A stretch of DNA of 22,069 nt from DATBDE01 sp036270095 (GTDB lineage: Bacteria; Actinomycetota; Thermoleophilia; Solirubrobacterales; Solirubrobacteraceae): NCBI GenBank assembly GCA_036270095.1, contig DATBDE010000063.1, positions 1 through 22,069 on the forward strand. The letters are read 5' to 3'. This document shows positions 1-6,641 of the stretch, in pieces; position 1 is the stretch's first letter; every line of letters begins with the position of its first letter. The notes below the pieces were generated by a model. That model made no database searches. It had not been told where the DNA came from and saw only the letters and a program-made list of their open reading frames with translations. Position numbers and translations under genes: made by a program.

Positions 1-69
1 GAGCTGGTCCAGCGCCTGATGGACCTGCGCGGCTACGGCAACGAGGAGGGCAATGGCGGAATCGAGTGA
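1..69 (+). CDS. C-terminal tail of an upstream gas-vesicle-cluster gene (partial)
   Basis: The first reading frame is open from the window edge and ends at TGA 67-69, giving 22 residues of a C-terminus (ELVQRLMDLRGYGNEEG followed by a short tail). It overlaps the start of gvpO by 17 bases, so it is the preceding gene of the same operon. The tail is charged and leucine-containing, which would fit the helical end of a small accessory protein such as GvpG. The visible part is too short to decide, and this identity is only a guess from typical neighbour order. Its last codons also contain the ribosome binding site of gvpO. Confidence 0.5.
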   Translation, partial: ELVQRLMDLRGYGNEEGNGGIE

Positions 70-340
70 CAACGGCAAGCTGTCGGCGGCCGAGCTCGGG
101 GAGGCGGCGCTGACCACGATCGAGGAGCTCACCGGCTACGACCCGGAGGCGGTGACCGCCCTGCAGTGGGACGCGGACAGCGAGCAATGGACGATCACCG
201 TGGACGTGCTCGAGCTCTCGCGCGTCCCGAACACCACCGACGTGATGGCTGCCTACGACGTGCAGCTCGACGAGCAGGGCACGCTGCGCGGCTACAGGCG
301 CACGCGGCGCTTCCTACGCGGCGCGGCCGAGGGGGCCTGA
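53..340 (+). CDS. gvpO: Gas vesicle protein GvpO
   Basis: This 95-residue acidic protein matches the GvpO family in length and layout: a short variable N-terminus, then a helix around residues 11-30 (AAELGEAALTTIEELTGYDP), a strand with a conserved tryptophan (ALQWDADSEQWTITVDVLEL), and a C-terminal strand-turn region with a tyrosine and arginine-rich end (YDVQLDEQGTLRGYRRTRRF). GvpO is an accessory protein needed for gas vesicle formation in several organisms, and its exact biochemical role is unsettled. The ATG at 53 is supported by GAGGAGG at 43-49, which lies inside the preceding gene, so translation is probably coupled. The next gene begins two bases after its stop. Confidence 0.9.
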   Translation: MAESSDNGKLSAAELGEAALTTIEELTGYDPEAVTALQWDADSEQWTITVDVLELSRVPNTTDVMAAYDVQLDEQGTLRGYRRTRRFLRGAAEGA

Positions 341-342
341 GC

Positions 343-714
343 GTGGACGAGCGCCTCCCGCGCCACTCGACGGCGAACCGGCTCCCGGGCCGGCCCACGC
401 AGAACACCAACCTGGCCGACATCCTCGAGCGCGTGCTGGACAAGGGCATCGTCATCGCCGGCGACATCCAGATCAACCTGCTCGACATCGAGCTGCTCAC
501 GATCAAGCTGCGCCTGCTGATCGCGTCGGTCGACCGCGCCCGCGAGATGGGCATCAACTGGTGGGAGAGCGACGCCTCCCTGCAGAGCCTCGACTCCGGC
601 GAGCAGGGCAACGGCGACGGCGGCCACGTGCAGCAGCTCGAGCGCGAGAACCAGGAGCTGCGCGACCGCCTCGACCGGCTCGAGCAGCGCCTCGAGGAGC
701 ACACGAGTGGCTGA
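343..714 (+). CDS. gvpJ: Gas vesicle structural-type protein, GvpA/GvpJ family with coiled-coil tail
   Basis: This 123-residue protein starts with GTG two bases after the gvpO stop. Residues 23-70 are a GvpA-type core: LADILERVLDKGIVIAGDI, then a strand-rich stretch LLDIELLTIKLRLLIASVD. In GvpA this fold makes the ribbed gas vesicle wall. After a Gly/Asp-rich linker (residues 84-95), residues 97-120 form a charged heptad-like helix (QQLERENQELRDRLDRLEQRL), probably a coiled coil. That extension is longer than in the main wall protein GvpA and fits the minor paralogue GvpJ. The main gvpA is not seen in this window and may lie upstream. The end overlaps the next gene by eight bases. Confidence 0.85.
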   Translation: MDERLPRHSTANRLPGRPTQNTNLADILERVLDKGIVIAGDIQINLLDIELLTIKLRLLIASVDRAREMGINWWESDASLQSLDSGEQGNGDGGHVQQLERENQELRDRLDRLEQRLEEHTSG

Positions 715-1693
715 TCCGCTCGGCCGCTGGGCAGCCCAGCACGCTCCGGACGTGCTCGCGCGCGCCGAGGCCGAGGCGGTGAAGGTCCTGCGCGACGCGC
801 TCGTGCGGGCGGCGATCGCCGAGCGTGCTCAGAGCTCCGAGTCTGCGCCCGTACCGCCGAAGCCAGCGACGCGGCCGAGCTCCGGGGCCACCGCGCTGTG
901 GGCCTACGGCGTGCTCGCCGCCGACGCCGACCTGCCGCGGAGCCTGACGGGCGTCGACCCCGGCCACCCGGTCGAGGCCGTGAGCGCCGGCGGCCTCGTC
1001 GCCCTGGTCAGCCGCGTGCCCCTGGACGAGTTCGGCGCCGAGCCGCTGCGGGAGAACCTCAATGACCTCGCCTGGCTCGAGCGCGTCGCCCGCGCCCACG
1101 AGTCCGTGCTCGACCAGGCGGTGCAGGCCGGGACCTGCGTGCCCCTGCGCCTGTGCACGATCTACGAGAGCGACGAGAGTCTGCGGGCCATGCTCGAGCG
1201 CGAGGCCGAGTCATTCGCCGACGCCCTGGGCCACCTCGCCGGCCGCGAGGAGTGGTCGGTCAAGCTGCTCGTCGACGCCGACGCCCTGACGCACGAGGCG
1301 CGCGCCCAGACCGAGGACATCCCCGGCCTCGAGCAGGGCACGGAGGAGCCGAGCGAGGGCGGCGCCTACATGCTGCGCCGGCGCGTTGAGCGCCGCGTGC
1401 GCGAGCGCGCCGCGCAGCTCGCGACCGAGGTCGCCGAGTCGGTGCACGGCCGGCTCGACGCCCACGCCGTCGACGCGGTGACGCGCCCGGCCCAGAACCC
1501 CGAGCTCTCGGGGCACGACGGCGACATGCTGCTCAACGGCGCCTACCTCGTCGAGGCCGACCGCGTCGACGCCCTGCACGCGCTCGTGGCCGAGCTCGAG
1601 CGCGACTATGGCGCGCTGGGGGCGCGGCTCGAGCTCACTGGCCCGTGGCCGCCGTACAACTTCGTCCCCGGCGGCACCGGAACCGCCCCATGA
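707..1693 (+). CDS. gvpL: Gas vesicle protein GvpL/GvpF family, N-terminally extended
   Basis: This 328-residue protein begins with GTG inside the end of the preceding gene. Residues from about 61 onward (GATALWAYGVLAAD) form the GvpL/GvpF domain: an N-terminal ferredoxin-like half with the VPLRLCTIYES stretch, then a second half with a long Arg/Glu-rich helix and the family's C-terminal signature LTGPWPPYNF. GvpF/L proteins are accessory proteins that bind GvpA during assembly. Residues 1-45 are extra: an amphipathic, Ala/Arg/Glu-rich helical stretch (WAAQHAPDVLARAEAEAVKVL) joined by a Pro/Ser linker (residues 41-60). That may be a fused small Gvp-like module or a lineage-specific extension. 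Its stop overlaps the next ATG (ATGA), so the two genes are translationally coupled. Confidence 0.88.
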   Translation: MADPLGRWAAQHAPDVLARAEAEAVKVLRDALVRAAIAERAQSSESAPVPPKPATRPSSGATALWAYGVLAADADLPRSLTGVDPGHPVEAVSAGGLVALVSRVPLDEFGAEPLRENLNDLAWLERVARAHESVLDQAVQAGTCVPLRLCTIYESDESLRAMLEREAESFADALGHLAGREEWSVKLLVDADALTHEARAQTEDIPGLEQGTEEPSEGGAYMLRRRVERRVRERAAQLATEVAESVHGRLDAHAVDAVTRPAQNPELSGHDGDMLLNGAYLVEADRVDALHALVAELERDYGALGARLELTGPWPPYNFVPGGTGTAP

Positions 1694-1893
1694 GCACCGC
1701 GGTCGCCGACCAGGAGGTCGCCCTCATCGACCTTGTCGACCGGCTCCTCGGCGGCGGCGTGGTCATCGCCGGCGACATCACGCTGGCGGTCGCCGACGTC
1801 GACCTCGTCTACGTTCAGCTGCGCGCCCTGATCAGCTCGGTGGCGACGGCCGAGGACAAGCACCTCATGCCCCGCATGGGCAGCGCGCTGTGA
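1690..1893 (+). CDS. gvpS: Small gas vesicle protein, GvpA/GvpS/GvpM-like
   Basis: This 67-residue protein starts at an ATGA overlap with gvpL. It is a compact GvpA-fold paralogue. Residues 9-31 (EVALIDLVDRLLGGGVVIAGD) and 36-52 (DVDLVYVQLRALISSV) align directly with residues 26-63 of the larger GvpA/J protein upstream. Here the family's isoleucine-rich strand is replaced by TLAVADVDLVYVQL, the pattern seen in GvpS/GvpM minor components. It has no coiled-coil tail. It is probably a minor wall or nucleation component. The symbol gvpS is chosen for its position between two gvpF/L genes, as in actinobacterial clusters, and gvpM is an equally possible name. Confidence 0.8.
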   Translation: MSTAVADQEVALIDLVDRLLGGGVVIAGDITLAVADVDLVYVQLRALISSVATAEDKHLMPRMGSAL

Positions 1894-2456
1894 TCGAGGT
1901 CTACGCCATCGCCGACCACCCGGGGCCGCCGCTGCCCGACGTCAACGGTGTGCGCGCCGTGCCCGCGGGCCGGATTGCGGCGCTGTGCGCCGCGGTCGAG
2001 GAGACCGCGCTCTCCCCCGCTGCGCTGTGGGCGCACGAGGCCGTGGTGGAGGCGCTGATGGAGGATCGCGACCTGCTACCCGTGCGCTACGGGACCCGGC
2101 TGGCCGACGAGGCCCAGGTCTTGCGCGCCGTCGCCGAGCGCCACGACGCGCTGCTGGCCGCGCTCGACGGCGTGCGCGGCGCCGCCGAGGTCTCGCTGCG
2201 CGTCGTGGCCCCCGCCGACGGGCCGGCGCCGGCCGAGGCGGCTGCGCGCGTGCACGAGCAGCTCGCCGGTCAGGCGCGCGCCGCCACCGTGCTGGACGCC
2301 GCAGAATCGCGTGACCTCCTGCGCGCCGCCTACCTCGTCGACCGCGGCGGCAGCGCCGGCTTCGCCGAGGCGGTGGCGACGCACCAGCGCGCCCACCCCG
2401 ACCTGCGCCTGCTCTGCACCGGCCCGTGGCCGCCCTACTCGTTCGCGGAGCGATGA
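1890..2456 (+). CDS. gvpF: Gas vesicle protein GvpF/GvpL family, short form
   Basis: This 188-residue protein starts with GTG at 1890, overlapping the preceding stop (GTGA). It is a second, shorter GvpF/L: an N-terminal strand (VIEVYAIADHPG), the conserved central region ending in LLPVRYGTRLADE (equivalent to the PLRLCTIY region of the first paralogue), and the C-terminal signature TGPWPPYSF. It lacks the roughly 60-residue N-terminal extension of the first paralogue and has a shorter middle. Two non-identical GvpF/L paralogues flanking a small GvpA-type gene is a known gvp arrangement and suggests distinct assembly roles. Its stop overlaps the gvpK ATG. Confidence 0.85.
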   Translation: MIEVYAIADHPGPPLPDVNGVRAVPAGRIAALCAAVEETALSPAALWAHEAVVEALMEDRDLLPVRYGTRLADEAQVLRAVAERHDALLAALDGVRGAAEVSLRVVAPADGPAPAEAAARVHEQLAGQARAATVLDAAESRDLLRAAYLVDRGGSAGFAEAVATHQRAHPDLRLLCTGPWPPYSFAER

Positions 2457-2794
2457 CCGACCGCATCCTCCACGCCCCGCCCGACCTCGACCTGTTCACG
2501 CGCGACCAGCCGCGGCTCGACGACGCGTTCCCCCGCCGCATCAACGCCGATCCCGAGAACCTCGAGCGCGGCCTGGCTCAGCTCGTGCTCACCATCGTCG
2601 AGCTCCTCCGCCAGCTCATGGAGCGCCAGGCGCTGCGCCGCATCGACGGCGGCACGTTGTCGAAGGAGCAGGTCGAGCGCCTCGGGCACACGTTCATGGA
2701 GCTCGACAAGCGCATGGTCGAGCTGCGCGACAGCTTCGGGCTCAACGAGGAGGACCTCAACCTCAACCTGGGCCCGCTCGGCAACCTGCTGTAG
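2453..2794 (+). CDS. gvpK: Gas vesicle protein GvpK
   Basis: This 113-residue protein starts at the ATGA overlap with the preceding gene. It carries the GvpK pattern: NADPENLERGLAQLVLTIVELLRQLMERQALRRIDGG, then a helix LSKEQVERLGHTFMELDKRM and the ending GLNEEDLNLNLGPLGNLL. GvpK is an accessory protein required for vesicle formation and often sits at the end of actinobacterial gvp operons, as here. The photolyase GTG starts only two bases after its TAG, so read-through or co-transcription into that damaged gene is likely. Confidence 0.92.
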   Translation: MTDRILHAPPDLDLFTRDQPRLDDAFPRRINADPENLERGLAQLVLTIVELLRQLMERQALRRIDGGTLSKEQVERLGHTFMELDKRMVELRDSFGLNEEDLNLNLGPLGNLL

Positions 2795-2796
2795 CG

Positions 2797-4104
2797 GTGA
2801 CCGCCCTCGTCTGGCTCACGCGCGACCTGCGCGTGCGCGACCACCCGCCGCTGCGCGCGGCCCTGGACGCGCACGACCGCGTCGTGCCGATCTTCTGCCT
2901 CGACGACCGCCTGCTGCACGGACGGCACGCGAGCGGGCCGCGGACGCAGTTCCTGCTCGATGCCCAGCACGACCTCGACGGCGCTCTGCGCGGGCGTGGC
3001 GGCGGCCTCGTCGTCCGGCACGGGCCCCCCGAGGAGGAGCTCGCCCGGCTGGCGCGCGCCGCGGGCGCCGCCGCCGTGTACTGCAGCGCCGACGCCGGCC
3101 CGTTCGCCCGCGCCCGCGCGCAGCGGGTGTGCGCGGCGCTCGCGGACGCGGGCGCGACGCTGGAGGCCCGCTCCGGCCTGTTCGCCACCGCGCCTGGCTG
3201 GCCGCGCCGCGTCGCCCCGTGCTGGGCGCGCCGCGCGCGCTGCCGCCGCTGCCCGCCCGCGTGCGCAAGGGCCGCATCCCGTCGCTGGACGCGCTCGGCC
3301 TGGCGTCCGACGCCGCCGACGCGCCGCACGGCGGCGAGGCCGAGGCGCGACGCCGCGCCGCCGCGTTCACCGCCGGGCCGGCCGCCCGCTACCCGGAGCA
3401 GACCTCGCGCCTGTCGCCCTACCTGCACCTCGGCTCCATCTCGCCGCGCGAGCTCGAGGAGCGCAAGCTCCCCGACGCGTTCCGCCGCCAACTGGCCTGG
3501 CGCGACTTCTACCACCACGTCCTGCTCCACCATCCGGACAACGCGCGACGCGCCCACCCAGCCCCGCCACCGCGGCCTGCGCTGGAGCCGCAGCCGCCGG
3601 CGCTTCGACGCCTGGTGCGCCGGGCAGACCGGCTTCCCCTACGTGGACGCAGGGATGCGCCAGCTCCAGCGCGAGGGCTGGATGCCCAACCGCGTGCGCC
3701 CGGTCGTCGGCTCGTTCCTGACGAAGGACCTGTGGCTCGACTGGCGGGAGGGCGAGCGCTGGTTCATGCGCCACCTGGTCGACGGCGATGAGGCCAACAA
3801 CAACGGCAACTGGCAGTGGATCGCCTCGGTGGGCACCGACCCCGCGCCGCCGTTCCGCCGCCTCTACAACCGGGCCCGCCACCAGGAGCGCTACGACCCC
3901 GACGGCAGGTATGTGCGCCGCTGGGTCCCGGAGCTCGCTCGCGTGCCCGCCGCCGTGCTCTCCGAGCCGTGGCGGATGAGCGAGGAGGAGCAGGAAGCGG
4001 CCGGCTGCGTGATCGGCCGCGACTACCCGGAGCCGATCGTCGACCACGCGGCGGCCCGGCGCGAGGCGCTGGCACGATTTGCCGAAGCGCGGGAGACGAC
4101 CTAG
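2797..4104 (+). pseudogene. phr: Deoxyribodipyrimidine photolyase (class I CPD type), damaged
   Basis: The N-terminal antenna domain starts at GTG 2797 (TALVWLTRDLRVRDHPPL), and the C-terminal FAD-binding half is plain: FDAWCAGQTGFPYVDAGMRQL, MPNRVRPVVGSFLTKDL, DEANNNGNWQWIASVGTDP. The family repairs UV-induced pyrimidine dimers using light. The reading frame changes twice. Near 3190 the frame jumps at FATAPG/RAWLAAP, and about 20 residues including the usual YxVFTPF segment are missing, so more than one base is lost. From there to about 3545 the protein continues in another frame (RIPSLDALGL, YLHLGSISPRELEE, DFYHHVLLHH). It then returns to the first frame at about 3548, and restoring two bases of a CG run gives DNARDAPTQPRHRGLRW. 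The original frame has no stop, so automatic annotation may show one intact but wrong ORF. The conserved Pro after the late Tyr-Asn is Arg here. Confidence 0.85.
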
Positions 4105-4700
4105 TCGGCCATGGCCACGTGGCCGGGCTGGGTCGCCACCCGCTCCAGCCACGCGCGCACCGCCGGGTAGGGCTCGACGTCGAAGCCGCCCTCGGGCGCG
4201 ACGTGGGTGTAGGCGTAGAGGGCGATGTCCGCGATGGTGTAGCGCTCGCCGACCAGGAACGTGCGGCCGTCGGCGAGGTGGCCGTCCATGGCGCGCAGGG
4301 CGGCGTGGCCGCCGCGGCGCCGGGCCTCGAGCTCGGCCTCGGGCGCCGGCGCGTCGGCGATCGCGACCCAGAAGCGGGCGACGGCGATGTTGGGCTCGTG
4401 GCTGTACTGCTCGAAGAACAGCCACTGCAGGACCTGCGCGCGCTCGTAGCGGTCATCGGGCAGGTGCGGCGTGCCGTCGGCGAAGTAGCAGAGGATCGCG
4501 TCGGACTCGGCCAGCGGGCGGCCGTCGTCGAGCACGAGCGTGGGCACGCGCAGCGCCGGGTTGAGGTCGCCCAGCAGCTCGGGCCGGTCGGAGCGGTCGG
4601 TGACCGAGACCTCGCGGCGCTCGTACGCGAGCCCGAGGTGGGCGAGCAGGAGGCGGACCTTGTAGCAGTTGCCCGAGAGCTGGGAGTTGTAGAGGAGCAC
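4101..4700 (-). CDS. Glutathione S-transferase family protein
   Basis: This 199-residue protein starts with GTG at 4700. Residues 1-77 form a thioredoxin-fold GST N-domain: LLYNSQLSGNCYKVRLLLAHL, the cis-proline strand LRVPTLVLDDG, and the glutathione-binding LAESDAILCYFA. Residues 85-195 form the all-helical C-domain with the folding motif FLVGERYTIADIALYAY. The likely role is conjugation or reduction of electrophiles. Most actinobacteria use mycothiol rather than glutathione, so the real thiol substrate is uncertain. Its TAG overlaps the photolyase TAG on the opposite strand inside a single CTAG. It diverges from the drug exporter gene across only 24 bp. A GATAAT box at 4715-4710 lies nine bases before the start. 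Confidence 0.88.
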   Translation of the reverse strand: MLLYNSQLSGNCYKVRLLLAHLGLAYERREVSVTDRSDRPELLGDLNPALRVPTLVLDDGRPLAESDAILCYFADGTPHLPDDRYERAQVLQWLFFEQYSHEPNIAVARFWVAIADAPAPEAELEARRRGGHAALRAMDGHLADGRTFLVGERYTIADIALYAYTHVAPEGGFDVEPYPAVRAWLERVATQPGHVAMAD

Positions 4701-4724
4701 GGCTCCGGGATTATCGTTGCCGCC
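4701..4724. promoter_or_regulatory. 24-bp divergent promoter between GST and MFS exporter genes
   Basis: On the + strand TATCGT (4712-4717) fits a TANNNT -10 box and ends seven bases before the TTG at 4725, the spacing of a leaderless transcript. On the minus strand GATAAT (4715-4710) ends nine bases before the GTG at 4700. The two boxes overlap by four bases, so initiation in one direction should exclude the other. No Shine-Dalgarno sequence fits for the + gene. This is an inference from spacing and has not been tested. Confidence 0.5.
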
Positions 4725-6215
4725 TTGGCCGAGGCGTCAGCGTCGATCCCGCAGCTCGCCTTCCGCAGCGCGGCCGGGCGCTGGGTGCTCGCGATCGCGG
4801 TGCTCGGATCGGGCATGGCCTTCCTCGACGGGACGGTGGTCAACGTCGCGCTGCCCGACATGGGGCGCGACCTGCACGCGGAGACGAGCGCGCTGCAGTG
4901 GGTGCTGACCGGCTACCAGCTCACGCTGGCGTCGTTCATCCTGCTCGGCGGGTCGCTGGGCGACCGCTATGGGCGCCGGCGCATCTTCGTGATCGGGACG
5001 TTCGCCTTCGTGGCCGCGTCGCTGCTGTGCGCCGTCGCCCCGACGGTGGAGACGCTCATCGGCGCGCGCCTGCTCCAGGGCGTCGGAGGCGCCCTGCTGA
5101 CGCCGGGCAGCCTGGCCATGATCGAGGCCTCGTTCCGGGCCCGGGACCGGCCGCGCGCCATCGGGGCGTGGTCGGGGCTGACCGGCGTCTCCACCGCGAT
5201 CGGGCCGCTGGTGGGCGGCTACCTGGTCGACGCGGTGAGCTGGCGCGCCGTGTTCCTGCTCAACCTGCCGCTGGGCGCAATCGTCATCGCCTTCGCCCAC
5301 CACGTGCCCGAGAGCCGCGACCCCAACGCCCACGGCCACCTGGACTTCCGCGGCGCCACGCTCGGTGCACTCGGGTTGGCCGGGACCACGTTCGCGCTCA
5401 TCGAGGGGCCGAACGGCATGTCGGCCGGCGTGATCGCGGCGGGGGTGCTCGGCCTCGCCGCCCTCGTGGGCTTCGTGCTCGTCGAGCGCAGCAGCGCCAA
5501 CCCGATGATGCCGCTGGACCTGTTCCGCTCGCGGACGTTCAGCGCCGCCAACGCCGTGACCTTCGTCGTCTACGCGGCCATTGGCACGTTCTTCTTCCTC
5601 ATGGTGTCGTTCCTGCAGATCTCGCTCGGCTACTCGCCCATCGCCGCAGGCGCCTCGACGCTGCCGGTGACCGTGATCATGCTCGTGCTCTCGGCCCGCT
5701 CGGGCGGCCTGGCCCAGCGCATCGGCCCGCGCATCCCGCTCACCGTGGGGCCGGTCATCATCGCCGTCGGGCTGCTCCTGCTCACCGGCATTGAGCCCGG
5801 CGACAGCTACCTGAGCGCCGTGTTCCCCGGAGTCCTGGTGTTCGGTGCGGGGCTCGTGCTCGTGGCCTCGCCCATCACCGCCACGGCGCTGGCCGGCGCG
5901 GACGAGAGCCACGCCGGCATCGCCTCGGGCGTCAACAACGCGGTCGCGCGCGTGGCCCAGCTCCTGGCGGTGGCGGTGGTGCCGGTGCTGGTCGGCATCA
6001 CCGGCGACGGCTTCTACGTGCCGGCGACGATGACGCACGGCTTCCACCTGGCGATGGTCGTGGCCGCGGCGCTCTCCCTGCTCGGCGGCGTGCTGGCCTG
6101 GTTCACCATCCGCTCCGACGCCCTCCGTCCTGAGCCGGAGCGGCAGGACCAGTACTCGTGCCCCTTGGCCGGACCGCCGCCCCCCGCCCCGCGTGCCGAC
6201 CCAGCGCGAACCTGA
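4725..6215 (+). CDS. MFS transporter, DHA2 (EmrB/QacA-type) drug exporter
   Basis: This protein is about 496 residues long if it starts at TTG 4725. That start is chosen because it sits seven bases after a -10-like TATCGT and 13 codons before the first membrane segment, although the frame is open further upstream. It has the DHA2 hallmarks: MAFLDGTVVNVALPDMGRDL in TM1 (motif D1), motif A GGSLGDRYGRRRIF, TM4 ARLLQGVGGALLTPGSLAMI, and the antiporter motif C AIGPLVGGYLVDAVSWRAVF. Around 14 hydrophobic segments are expected from its length and family. It probably exports a drug-like compound using the proton gradient. The last 25 residues are a Pro/Arg-rich cytoplasmic tail. The substrate cannot be read from the sequence. 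Confidence 0.88.
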   Translation: MAEASASIPQLAFRSAAGRWVLAIAVLGSGMAFLDGTVVNVALPDMGRDLHAETSALQWVLTGYQLTLASFILLGGSLGDRYGRRRIFVIGTFAFVAASLLCAVAPTVETLIGARLLQGVGGALLTPGSLAMIEASFRARDRPRAIGAWSGLTGVSTAIGPLVGGYLVDAVSWRAVFLLNLPLGAIVIAFAHHVPESRDPNAHGHLDFRGATLGALGLAGTTFALIEGPNGMSAGVIAAGVLGLAALVGFVLVERSSANPMMPLDLFRSRTFSAANAVTFVVYAAIGTFFFLMVSFLQISLGYSPIAAGASTLPVTVIMLVLSARSGGLAQRIGPRIPLTVGPVIIAVGLLLLTGIEPGDSYLSAVFPGVLVFGAGLVLVASPITATALAGADESHAGIASGVNNAVARVAQLLAVAVVPVLVGITGDGFYVPATMTHGFHLAMVVAAALSLLGGVLAWFTIRSDALRPEPERQDQYSCPLAGPPPPAPRADPART

Positions 6216-6217
6216 CC

Positions 6218-6244
6218 TGTCGATTTCTCGGTTGCCCATTCGTC
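6218..6244 (+). promoter_or_regulatory. Candidate ECF-type promoter of the DGPF/sigma operon
   Basis: TGTCGA at 6218-6223 and CGTC at 6241-6244 are separated by 17 bases and lie 35 bases before the ATG at 6280. From memory, promoters of ECF42 sigma factors have a TGTCGA -35 box and a CGA/CGT-type -10 box, and ECF sigma factors commonly drive their own operons. The match sits directly upstream of a DGPF gene and an ECF42-like sigma gene. I therefore read it as an autoregulatory promoter. The assignment is an inference. Confidence 0.6.
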
Positions 6245-6279
6245 TCATCGGCGACCATCCACCGAGCAGGAGGAGCGCC

Positions 6280-6639
6280 ATGAAGTACATGCTGCTGATC
6301 CACCAGGTCGACACCCCCACCCCGCGCGACCCCGAAGCCTGGGCCCGGCTCTCCGAGGCGGAGCAGCAGGCCGTCTTCGCCGACTACCAGGCGATCACCG
6401 CCAATCCCAACGTGACCCCCGGGAACCAGCTCGACGAGCCGGAGACCGCGACCACGGTGCGGGTGCAGGACGGCCGGACGCTCACGACCGACGGCCCGTT
6501 CGTCGAGCTCAAGGAGGCCGTCGGGGGCTACATGATCCTCGAGGCCGACGACCTCGACGGCGCCATCGAGGTGGCCGCGCGCGTCCCGGCCGCACGTCTG
6601 GGCGGCGCGGTCGAGGTGCGGCCCATCCTGGAGTACTAG
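6280..6639 (+). CDS. YCII-related (DGPF) domain protein, partner of ECF42 sigma factor
   Basis: This 119-residue protein starts at ATG 6280, preceded by a strong AGGAGGAG (6268-6275). It carries the YCII/DGPF pattern: MKYMLLIH at the N-terminus, a helix SEAEQQAVFADYQAI, the signature TTDGPFVELKEAVGGYMILEADD, and the typical C-terminus GGAVEVRPILEY. DGPF proteins are almost always encoded beside ECF42 sigma factors, and their molecular function is not established. The sigma gene follows immediately, and the GGAG of its penultimate codons could serve as that gene's ribosome binding site. The ECF-type promoter just upstream suggests both genes respond to the sigma factor itself. Confidence 0.9.
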   Translation: MKYMLLIHQVDTPTPRDPEAWARLSEAEQQAVFADYQAITANPNVTPGNQLDEPETATTVRVQDGRTLTTDGPFVELKEAVGGYMILEADDLDGAIEVAARVPAARLGGAVEVRPILEY

Positions 6640-6641
6640 CC

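Noticed and set aside
707..2456. Direct repeat of two gvpL/F genes as a recent duplication
   Set aside because: The proteins share the signature and fold but differ widely in length and sequence, so the duplication is ancient.
2311..4104. A single 597-residue open frame covering gvpF end, gvpK and photolyase
   Set aside because: It is open only because stops are rare at this GC content. The gvp genes and the middle of the photolyase are read in other frames with clear family motifs.
4737..6320. A 527-residue minus-strand open frame
   Set aside because: It is antisense to the DHA2 exporter and DGPF genes, with His/Arg/Glu/Gly-rich composition and no family resemblance.
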